Positions 1 to 7,200 of a stretch of DNA of 11,433 nucleotides are shown here, in pieces; positions within the stretch are counted from its first letter, which is position 1, and each line of letters opens with the position of its first letter. The translations under genes were made by a program, and so were the position numbers. The notes under the pieces were generated by a model. That model was not told the DNA's origin, ran no database searches, and worked only from the letters and a program-made list of their open reading frames with translations. Source of the stretch: Planctomycetia bacterium. Lineage in GTDB: Bacteria > Planctomycetota > Planctomycetia > Gemmatales > Gemmataceae. The DNA lies in assembly GCA_025356615.1 (NCBI GenBank), contig JANXSH010000724.1, forward strand, positions 1 to 11,433. The letters run 5' to 3'.

Positions 1-23
1 CATCGAGCCGGTCGTGCATTCTC

Positions 24-41
24 CTGGGGACGGTTCCCCAG
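24..41. repeat. short inverted repeat upstream of ppk1
   Basis: A perfect 7-bp inverted repeat, CTGGGGA at 24-30 and TCCCCAG at 35-41, around a 4-nt loop. It lies just upstream of a TATAAT box. It could be the terminator stem of an upstream gene (no T-tract follows), an operator, or part of a dispersed repeat; the sequence does not decide. Confidence 0.5.
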
Positions 42-47
42 AGTTGT

Positions 48-53
48 TATAAT
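48..53 (+). promoter_or_regulatory. possible -10 box of the ppk1 promoter
   Basis: An exact TATAAT at 48-53, standing out in GC-rich DNA, 52 nt before the preferred ATG of ppk1. No good TTGACA lies 16-18 nt upstream; the sequence at 25-30 (TGGGGA) matches only three positions and is inside the inverted repeat. A promoter is therefore plausible but not shown. Confidence 0.35.
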
Positions 54-105
54 CCCTGGATGACGCTCTTGGCCCGGAGTGTTCCCCGAAAACGAGAAGA
101 TCGAG

Positions 106-2268
106 ATGACCCCACCCGTGATGCTGGACGACCCCACGTTATACTTCAACCGCGAGTTGAGCTGGTTGGAGTTCAACCGCCGAGTCCTCGAGGAGGCCCA
201 GGAGTCCGGCGCGCCGCTGCTCGAGCGGCTCAAGTTCCTGGCCATCTTCGAGTCGAACCTCGACGAATTCTTCATGGTCCGCGTCGGCGGTCTCCAACAG
301 AAGGCCCAGGCCGGCATCCTCTTCGGCTCCGGGGCCGACCGCATGCCGGTCAAGCGCGTCCTCGAGGAGATCGTCTCGCGGGCCACCTGGATGTCCGACA
401 TGGCCTACGAGTGCCTCAACGAGGAGGTACTGCCCGGCCTCGATCGCGAGGGGATCGTCTTGCGCGGCCTGAAGGATCTCACCGAGGCGGATCGGCGGCA
501 CGTCGGCGAGATATTCCGCAAGCAAATCTTCCCCGTCCTCACTCCCCTAGCCATCGACCCCGGCCACCCGTTCCCGCACCTGCTCAACAAGTCGCTCAAC
601 CTCGCCGTGCTGCTCCACCGGCCCGGCGACGACGAGGATCTTTTCGCCGTCGTCCAGGCCCCGAGTGTGCTGCCCCGTTTCATCCCCCTGCCGGTCGATC
701 CCGCTGCGGGCGGCCCCCACCACGTCTTCACGACGCTCGAGACGGTCATCCGGCTGCACATGCGCGAGGTGTTCCCCGGCATGCAGCTCAACCGCGACAC
801 GGCATTCCGCGTGACGCGCAACATCGACATCGAAATCGACGACGACGATGTCGAAGACCTCCTCAAGACGATCGAGGACGAGGTCCGCAAGCGCCGCCGT
901 GGGGCGGCGGTGCGCCTCCAGATCGAGGCCGACGCCCCGGAAGAACTCGAGGCGCTCCTGATGTACGCGCTGGACCTCGACCCGTCGGAGGTCTACCGCG
1001 CGCCGGGCATGCTCGACCTGAGCGGCCTGTTCCAGATCCACGGCATGCCCGGCTACCCGCAGCTCCGCGACCCGCCGGTCAGCCCCCAACCGATCCACGA
1101 GTTCACCGACGCCTCTTCGCCCTGGGCCGCGATCCGCGCCCGCGACATCCTGGTGCATCACCCCTACGAGTCGTTCGGCTGCGTCGTCGATTTCATCGAG
1201 GCCGCCGCCGACGACGAGCGCGTCCTGGCCATCAAGCAGACGTTCTACCGCACCAGTTCGGACTCGCCCATCGTCAAGGCGCTGCAGCGCGCCGCCGACA
1301 ACGGGAAGCAAGTCACCGCGCTGATCGAGATCAAGGCCCGCCTCGACGAGGAGCGCAACATCGTCTGGGCGCGCGAACTGGAGAAGTCCGGCGTCCACGT
1401 CGTCTTCGGCTTCGTCGGCCTCAAGACGCACTGCAAGGTCGCGCTCGTCGTCCGGCGCGAGGAGGACGGCAGCATCCGCCGCTACGTCCACCTGGCCACG
1501 GGCAACTACAACCCGCAGACGGCCCGCATCTACACCGACCTCAGCTTCTTCACCTGCAACCCCGACTACGGCGAGGACGCCACGGCCCTCTTCAACTACC
1601 TGACCGGCTATTGCGAGCTGCCGCAGTGGCGGAAACTCATCGTCGCGCCGAGTCGGCTCCAGTCGTTCATGGTCGAGAAGATCGCCCAGGAGGCCGCCCT
1701 GGGCGCGAACGGGCGTATCATCGTGAAGATCAACGGCGTCCTCGAGCCGGCCGTCGTGCAGGCGTGCTACCGGGCCAGCCAGGCCGGGGTGAAGATCGAC
1801 ATGATCTGTCGCGGCATCTGCTCGCTGCGTCCGGGCGTGCCGGGGGTGAGCGACAACATCCGCGTCATCTCGATCGTCGATCGCTTCCTCGAACACAGCC
1901 GGATCTTCTACTTCGGCAACAACGGCGACCCGCAGGTCTACATCGGCTCCGCCGACTGGATGGACCGCAACCTGAGCCGCCGCGTCGAGGTCGTCTTCCC
2001 GATCGACTTGCCCGACCTCAAGAAACGCCTCATCGACGAGATCCTCGCCGTGTCGCTGGCCGACAACGTGAAGGCGCGCGAATTACAGAGCGACGGCAGC
2101 TACCGCCGCGTCGTACCGGGGCCGGACCAGCCGCGCATCCGCAGCCAGGAACGCTTCCTCGAGCTGGCCGCCCAGCATAGTGCGCGCGCCATCGACGCGG
2201 TGGCGCAAACCGAGATCGACCCGCGCACGGTCAGCACGCGCCGGCCGCGCAAGCGGCAGACGAATTAG
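106..2268 (+). CDS. ppk1: polyphosphate kinase 1 (PPK1)
   Basis: Cytoplasmic or membrane-associated enzyme that reversibly transfers the gamma-phosphate of ATP to inorganic polyphosphate. The 720-residue product is slightly longer than E. coli PPK1 (about 690) because of a basic C-terminal tail. The N-terminal domain has the signature NRELSWLEFN and SNLDEFFMVRV, with the nucleotide-contacting Asn at about residue 51. After the head domain come two phospholipase-D-like domains. The first starts near DILVHHPYESF (347-357) and holds KTHCKV, whose His442 aligns with the phosphorylated His435 of E. coli. The second holds DRFLEHSRIF, with His597 matching His592, then YIGSADWMDRN. All key residues are present, so the enzyme should be active. 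I chose ATG 106 because GAGAAG lies 6 nt upstream; GTG 79 (9 residues longer) or ATG 121 are alternatives. The gene stands alone; its last 20 codons recur at 3498-3560. Confidence 0.97.
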   Translation: MTPPVMLDDPTLYFNRELSWLEFNRRVLEEAQESGAPLLERLKFLAIFESNLDEFFMVRVGGLQQKAQAGILFGSGADRMPVKRVLEEIVSRATWMSDMAYECLNEEVLPGLDREGIVLRGLKDLTEADRRHVGEIFRKQIFPVLTPLAIDPGHPFPHLLNKSLNLAVLLHRPGDDEDLFAVVQAPSVLPRFIPLPVDPAAGGPHHVFTTLETVIRLHMREVFPGMQLNRDTAFRVTRNIDIEIDDDDVEDLLKTIEDEVRKRRRGAAVRLQIEADAPEELEALLMYALDLDPSEVYRAPGMLDLSGLFQIHGMPGYPQLRDPPVSPQPIHEFTDASSPWAAIRARDILVHHPYESFGCVVDFIEAAADDERVLAIKQTFYRTSSDSPIVKALQRAADNGKQVTALIEIKARLDEERNIVWARELEKSGVHVVFGFVGLKTHCKVALVVRREEDGSIRRYVHLATGNYNPQTARIYTDLSFFTCNPDYGEDATALFNYLTGYCELPQWRKLIVAPSRLQSFMVEKIAQEAALGANGRIIVKINGVLEPAVVQACYRASQAGVKIDMICRGICSLRPGVPGVSDNIRVISIVDRFLEHSRIFYFGNNGDPQVYIGSADWMDRNLSRRVEVVFPIDLPDLKKRLIDEILAVSLADNVKARELQSDGSYRRVVPGPDQPRIRSQERFLELAAQHSARAIDAVAQTEIDPRTVSTRRPRKRQTN

Positions 2269-2350
2269 AGGGGCGGCGAGATTGACGAAGGGTGTATCTC
2301 TCTTTCCCCCGGTCGGCCTGGTCGCATAGTCTGACCATACTCCAGGCGTC
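2206..2350 (+). repeat. direct repeat copy A: ppk1 tail plus downstream DNA
   Basis: The last 20 codons of ppk1 and the DNA after its stop resemble 3498-3640. Over 2206-2275 the match is close, with roughly 8 substitutions and one indel in 70 nt. Further on it is patchier: both copies have GGGTGTA and later a TCGCATAGT/TCGCGTAGT motif followed by ACTCCAGG. The two copies lie on either side of the LRR gene. The outer boundaries were judged by eye. Confidence 0.75.
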
Positions 2351-2380
2351 GATTCCTCCAAAGGTCGGTCTATCAAAAGC

Positions 2381-2386
2381 GAGGTG
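2381..2386 (+). promoter_or_regulatory. ribosome binding site of the LRR gene
   Basis: GAGGTG lies 4 nt before ATG 2391. This supports ATG 2391 over the upstream in-frame start at 2292, as does the signal peptide that begins exactly at 2391. Confidence 0.5.
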
Positions 2387-2390
2387 CCTC

Positions 2391-3476
2391 ATGCGACGGA
2401 GCCTGATGGTGTGCGGCTGGCTGATCCTGGGGGCGGGGATGGTCTCGGCGCAGGAGAAGAAGGCGGACCCCTTGCCGGCGAAGGTGGGGGCTGCCTGGGA
2501 GAAGGCGGGGGCGGAGGTCGGCTGGATGGGGACGAGTCGGATTGGGGGGTACTTGCTATTCGCGGCGAAGCGCGAGGAGTTAGTTGCGACGCGGGTAGTG
2601 CCAGCGTTTCAGATCAGAGCCTGGGGTGCGGTGAAGTTGACGAAGTTGCCGGCCCCTGCCCAGGCATTCGGCCTGAAGTTGGCACGCAGCGGAATTACGG
2701 ACGCCGAGTTGAAGGAACTGGCCTCTCTGAAGCATCTCACCTCGATCGACCTGGGCGACACTCGAGTGACGGCCGGAGGGCTGAAGGCGCTGACCCCCCT
2801 GAAGCATCTCACCTCTCTCAGCCTAGGCGATACGAAACTGACGGACGCGTGACTAAAGGACTTCGCCCCGCTGAAGCAACTCACCTCGCTCGACCTGCAC
2901 GGCACGGAAGTGACGGGCACGAGGCTGAAGGAGTTGGCCTCACTAAAGCACCTCACCTCGCTTGGCCTGGGTAATACAAAGGTGACGGATCTGAGGCTGA
3001 AAGAGCTGGCATCCCTGAAACGGCTCACCTCGCTCGACCTGAGCGGCACGCCGGTGACAGGCGGGGGGCTGAAGGAGCTCGCCTCGATGAAGCACCTCAC
3101 CTCGCTTGGCCTGGGTAATACAAAGGTGACGGATCTGGGGTTGAAGGAGTTGGCCTCCTTGAAGCAGCTCACCTCGCTCGACCTGAACGGCACGCCGGTG
3201 ACGGACGCGGGACTAAAGGAGCTCGCTCCGCTCGAGTTGCTCACCTGGCTCGACTTGAACCTCACGAAGGTGACGGACCGGGGGTTGAAGGAACTGGTCC
3301 CGCTGAAGCGGCTCACCTCGCTCGACCTGGGCTACACGAAAGTGACGGACGCGGGGCTGAAGGAGTTGGCCTCCCTGAAACAACTTACTTCGCTCGACCT
3401 GAGCAGGACGAAAGTGACGGACGCGGGGCTGAAGGAATTGCAGAAAGCATTGCCGCGATGCCGGATCGATCGCTAA
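2391..3476 (+). pseudogene. secreted leucine-rich-repeat protein, interrupted by an in-frame TGA
   Basis: Read through the stop, this is a 361-codon exported LRR protein. It starts with a signal peptide (MRRSLMVCGW..., likely cut after MVSA, before QEKK). A non-repeat segment follows to about residue 105. Ten 24-residue repeats at 2706-3425 fit the pattern GLKELASLKxLTSLDLxxTxVTDA, with a short cap ending CRIDR. The first residue of repeat 3, normally Gly or Arg, is TGA at 2850-2852; a single G-to-T change from GGA explains it (compare GCGGGACTAAAG at 3209-3220). The frame stays open for 208 codons afterwards, so the lesion is recent, or an error in the read. As written, a 153-residue fragment with only two repeats is made; a GTG at 2910 could in theory start the rest. 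Repeats of this type are common in planctomycete proteins; no binding partner can be named. Confidence 0.85.
2946..3137 (+). repeat. internal 144-nt duplication in the LRR array
   Basis: The 48-nt stretch at 2946-2993 is repeated exactly at 3090-3137, an offset of 144 nt or two LRR units. The neighbouring codons are also very similar: repeat pair 4-5 resembles pair 6-7, with GLGNTKVTDL followed by LDLxGTPVT in both. This points to recent two-unit duplication or gene conversion inside the array. Confidence 0.8.
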
Positions 3477-3497
3477 CATCCATCATCCATTGTCTGG

Positions 3498-3560
3498 CAA
3501 CCCGAGTCCGACCCGCGCACGGTCAGTACGCGCCAGCCACGGACGCGGCAGACGAATTGA
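3498..3560 (+). pseudogene. remnant of the ppk1 3' end (20 codons plus stop)
   Basis: Read in frame, these codons give a tail nearly identical to that of PPK1: both contain DPRTVSTR and end RQTN, with 16 of 20 residues the same. A one-base deletion relative to ppk1 turns the TAG stop into an overlapping TGA. No start codon or upstream ppk1 sequence is attached, so this is a non-functional fragment of a duplication. Confidence 0.8.
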
Positions 3561-3640
3561 GGGGCGGAATCCGCAGGGTGTAGCAAGTCTGTCGAGATTG
3601 TCGCTGTAGGTGGCCTCGCGTAGTGCCAAACTCCAGGTCG
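3498..3640 (+). repeat. direct repeat copy B: ppk1 tail plus downstream DNA
   Basis: Partner of 2206-2350, in the same orientation and about 1.29 kb downstream. Together the two copies bracket the LRR pseudogene. The first 63 nt are clearly homologous; the rest is weaker but ends in a shared ACTCCAGG motif. Confidence 0.72.
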
Positions 3641-3786
3641 GCACGAAAACGGCGCTCGACGAATACCTCTGCTCCTTCATCTGGAGTGGGCCGGATCGAC
3701 CGTCTATTCCGAGCCGGAGCTTGGCACGAAGGGGGGCCTCCCGAATGATGTTCCCCACTCTGTGTAACGACCCGGTCACTTTTTCC

Positions 3787-3815
3787 TTGACAGATTCAGA
3801 CACATCGTCTTAAAT
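3787..3815 (+). promoter_or_regulatory. likely promoter of the blaI-M56 unit with a small inverted repeat
   Basis: A perfect TTGACA at 3787-3792, a 17-nt spacer, and TTAAAT (4 of 6 matches to TATAAT) at 3810-3815. Inside the spacer, AGAC at 3798-3801 and GTCT at 3807-3810 form a 4-bp-arm inverted repeat, placed where a repressor would block RNA polymerase. BlaI proteins usually repress their own operon, so this is a candidate operator. It does not match the TACA/TGTA core known from firmicute BlaI/MecI sites. The promoter overlaps ATG 3814, another reason to start blaI at 3859. Confidence 0.5.
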
Positions 3816-3858
3816 GCCACCAAGGCTTCGCCGAATCAGTTCTAGAGACGTGCTCGTG

Positions 3859-4272
3859 ATGACTCTCGATTTGCCGGATGTGACGGACGCCGAACTCGCG
3901 GTCCTCCAAACCTTGTGGGACCACGGCCCGTCCACGATCCGTCAGCTCGCGGACATCCTCTACCCCGGCGGCAAGGCGGCACAGTATGGGACCGTGCAAA
4001 AGCTCCTGGAGCGGCTCGAGACCAAGAAGTGCATCAAGCGCGATCGCACCCCGTGGCCTCACGTCTTCTCCTCTGCCATCGACCGCGAGACGCTCATCGG
4101 CTGGCGGCTGCGCACGACCGCCGAGAAACTTTGCGGCGGGTCGATGACGCCCCTCTTGCTCCACTTGTTGAAGGCCGAGCGATTCAGCGACGAAGAACGA
4201 TCCGAGCTTCGCTCCTTTCTGGAGCAACTCCGCGGAAACCTCTCGACGAAGAAAGACCATACAGGTTCCTGA
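3859..4272 (+). CDS. blaI: BlaI/MecI/CopY-family transcriptional repressor
   Basis: Small cytoplasmic DNA-binding protein (137 residues) of the penicillinase-repressor family. A winged helix-turn-helix spans about residues 9-75: TDAELAVLQTLWDHGPSTIRQL, then the recognition region AAQYGTVQKLLERLE. The C-terminal dimerisation part (about 88-127) contains EKLCGGSMTPLLLHLL. By rough alignment the LLLHLL segment corresponds to the stretch that BlaR1 cuts in staphylococcal BlaI; this is an inference. I chose ATG 3859 because family members begin just before the PDVTDAE motif and because the likely promoter overlaps the upstream ATG 3814, which would add 15 residues. The stop is 12 nt before the M56 gene, so the two are surely co-transcribed. 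The partner gene suggests that its activity is lifted by proteolysis. Its target genes beyond its own operon are unknown; no beta-lactamase is in view. Confidence 0.93.
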   Translation: MTLDLPDVTDAELAVLQTLWDHGPSTIRQLADILYPGGKAAQYGTVQKLLERLETKKCIKRDRTPWPHVFSSAIDRETLIGWRLRTTAEKLCGGSMTPLLLHLLKAERFSDEERSELRSFLEQLRGNLSTKKDHTGS

Positions 4273-4278
4273 AAGGAG
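4273..4278 (+). promoter_or_regulatory. strong ribosome binding site for the GTG start of the M56 gene
   Basis: AAGGAG at 4273-4278, immediately after the blaI stop and 6 nt before GTG 4285. It fixes the GTG start and implies tight translational coupling with blaI. Confidence 0.75.
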
Positions 4279-4284
4279 CCGACC

Positions 4285-7200
4285 GTGGGCAGTCTGGTAG
4301 AAATGGGACTGGCCAATGCTCTCGTCGCGGGGGTGCTGGCGATCGTGGCACTCGTCGCGGGCCGGTTCAGCCGTCGCCCCGCGATGGTCCACGCGCTTTG
4401 GCTGCTCGTCCTCGTCAAGCTGGTCACACCTCCCGTCATCACGCTGCCCGTGCCCTGGTGGGAGGTGGCCGCAGTGGTCGTGCCCGCCGATTCATGGGAA
4501 GAAGAGGACGAAACAACCGAAGTGGCGGTCGTCCCCACACTGCCCGTCGTGCAGGACATCGTCCTCCCCTCCGATCTGCCTCGCCCCATGCAAATCAAGG
4601 ATCTGATCCCCGACGCGAACGGCAAGTTACCCGTCGTCATGCCGGTATTACCGAAGGCTCCCCCGGTAAAGGCCACCGAAGTAGCCAAGGCCGTCGCCCC
4701 TCCTGTGCCGGTCGCCGCGTCGAAGGTCCGCCGGAAGGCGATCACCCCACCCGAGCCGGTGCCCTCGCCGTGGCCGGGGATCCTGAACCTCGCCGGCGTC
4801 GTGTGGGTCGTCGGGACCGGCGTCTGGTTCCTCGTCGCGGGTTATCGCATCCTTAGCTTCCAGCGGTTGCTCCGACACGCGCGGTCGGCCCCTTCGGAGT
4901 TGCAAGACCACGCGGCCATGCTCGCCCGCCAGATGGGGCTGTCGCGCGGGCCGCGCGTGGCGCTCGTCCCCGGCCCGATCCCGCCGCTACTCTGGGCGGT
5001 CGGCTCGGCCCCCCGCCTGTTCTTCCCGCAGACGCTCTTGCCACGCCTCGACGAGGCGGGCCGGTCGGCGCTCCTGGTCCACGAACTCGCCCACATGGCC
5101 CGGCGGGACCACTGGGTCCGCTGGCTCGAGATGCTCGCCTGCGGCGTGTACTGGTGGTATCCGCTGACCTGGTTCGCCTGTCGTCGGCTCCACGCCGCCG
5201 AGGAGGAGTGCTGCGACGCCTGGGTCGTCAGCGAATTGCCTGGATACGGGGCGGCCTACGCCGGTGCCTTGCTCGAGACCGTCGATTTCCTGGCGCATCA
5301 GCCCGCGCCCTTGCCGCCCGCAGCGAGTGGCTGCGGCCGCGCCCACCACCTCAAGCGGAGAATGACGATGATCGTCCGTGGTGCCACGCCGCGTAGCCTC
5401 TCATGGACAGGGAAGGTCCTGCTCCTCGTCCTGATGGTCGCCTTGCCCCTGACGCCGGGGCCGGGCCGAACGGCCGCCCCGCCCCAGGGCAAAACGCCCC
5501 CGGAGACGCTCAAGGCACCCCAGGTAGAGGGGCAGGCCAAAGGCCAGCCCGCGCCGGTCCCCCCCGTCGTCGAAGTCCCGGAGATCCCCGACGAGCCGGT
5601 CCGATATGTCGCCCAACCGCGTATCGTCCAGGGCACCGGCGGCGGGGCCTTCTGGGCCAGCGCCCTGTCGCCCGACGGCAAGACGGTCGCCGCCGTATCG
5701 GGCGGCCTCAACGGGAGCGCGGAGAGCGAAGGCTCCCTGACGCTGTTCGACCTGCCGTCCGGCAAGGAGCGCTCGTGTCTGGTGATGCCCAAGCCGATCC
5801 GCTGCGTCATGTATTCCCACGACGGAAAGACCCTCGCCACGGGCGACTTCGACAACCACATCCAGCTGCGCGACCCGACCACGGGTGCCGTGCGCCACGT
5901 CCTCGAGGGCCACACCAGCGCGATCAACTCCCTCACCTTCACAAGCGACGACAAGACCCTTTACAGCGCCAGCCTCGACCGGACGATCCGGGCCTGGGAT
6001 CTCGCCACGAACAAGTCCACGCGGACGTTCACCGGCATGAGGGATTGGGTACTGAGCGTCGCCGTCTCCCGCGACGGCAAACGCATCGTCACCGGCTCCA
6101 CGAACAAGACCGCGACCGTCTGGGACACCGCGACGGGCGCGATCACGCTCACGCTGAAGGGCCACGACCACTGGGTCGAATATGCCCTCTTCTCGCCCGA
6201 CGATTCGCAGATCCTCACCGTCAGCCAGGACGCCTTCATCAAGGTGTTCGACGCCAAGACGGGCAAGTTCGTCCGCGACCTCACCGGCCACACCGGCCCG
6301 GTCAATTCCGCGATGTTCCTGCCCGACGGCAAGACGCTCGCCTCGGTAAGCCACGACCAGACGGTCATGCTCTGGGACGTGGCGACCGGCAAGGCCGAGG
6401 CCCGCGTCCCGACCCAGCACGGCGAGCGCATCTACGGCCTCGACATCAGCCGGGACGGCAAGACGCTCGTCACCGCCTCGTGGGACCAGACCGTCAAGGT
6501 GTGGGATCTGCCCGATCGCAAGATCCGCAAGACCTTGCGACCGCGCCGCTACCTCCCCGAACTGAACTTCCCCATCCTGACGATCGCCTGCTCGCCGGAC
6601 GGCAAGCTCCTCGCCGTCGGCGGGGAAGAGAAGGCGGTCAAGCTCGTCGATCCCGTTACGGGGAGCCTCGTCCACCTGCTCGAGGGCCATGACGACATGG
6701 TCTCGCGCGTCGTATTCTCGCCAGACGGCAAGACCCTCGCCAGCGCGAGTTTCGACGGCACGGTCGCCCTGTGGGATGTCGGCACGGGGAAACGACTCCG
6801 CGTGCTGGAAGGGCACGAGGGGTGGGTCTTCTCGGTGGCGTTCTCGCCCGACGGATTGCTGATCGCGACGGGCGGCTACGATCGCTCGGTGCGGCTGTGG
6901 CAGACGCGCACGGGCAAGGAGGTCGCCAAGCTCCAGAAGCATCGTGGGGGCGTCCGCGCCGTGGCGTTCTCCCGCGACGGCAAGCAACTCGCCACCGGCG
7001 GGGCCGACAAGGTCATCCGCGTCTGGGATGTCCTCCGGAAGGAAGTCGCCCAGAGCCTTTCCGGGCACGAGGACGGCGTCCGCGCCCTGGCGTTCTCCGC
7101 CGACGGGCGACGACTCGTCAGCGGCGCGGAGGACATGACGACTCGCCTCTGGGATGTCATCACGGGCAAGCAGGTGGCCGTCCACAAGAACGGGAACGAT

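Larger units (their letters stand above)
3477..3858. other. non-coding interval between the LRR gene and blaI
   Basis: About 380 nt without a credible gene. The first part is the second copy of the ppk1 tail and its flank (to about 3640). From 3641 to 3786 I see no recognisable feature. The end carries the promoter for blaI. A 67-codon open frame at 3610-3813 starts inside the duplicated flank and has no recognisable domain, so it is not called. Confidence 0.6.

Noticed and set aside
547..1896. A 449-codon minus-strand frame opposite ppk1
   Set aside because: Asp/Val/Arg-rich low-complexity product, antisense to conserved coding sequence.
60..2180. A 706-codon open frame overlapping ppk1 in another frame
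   Set aside because: Arg/Pro-rich translation without domains, fully inside the clearly conserved PPK1 gene; a GC-frame shadow.
2850..2852. Selenocysteine or tryptophan recoding of the TGA
   Set aside because: The position is a variable Gly/Arg of an LRR unit where neither residue is expected, and a simple G-to-T change explains it.
2384..2974. A frame overlapping the LRR gene that runs past the TGA
   Set aside because: It is a different frame from the LRR repeats and gives a Gly/Arg/Glu-rich shadow; it does not rescue the interrupted gene.
3610..3813. A 67-codon open frame between the LRR gene and blaI
   Set aside because: It begins within duplicated flanking DNA, has no ribosome binding site or recognisable domain, and ends in the blaI promoter.
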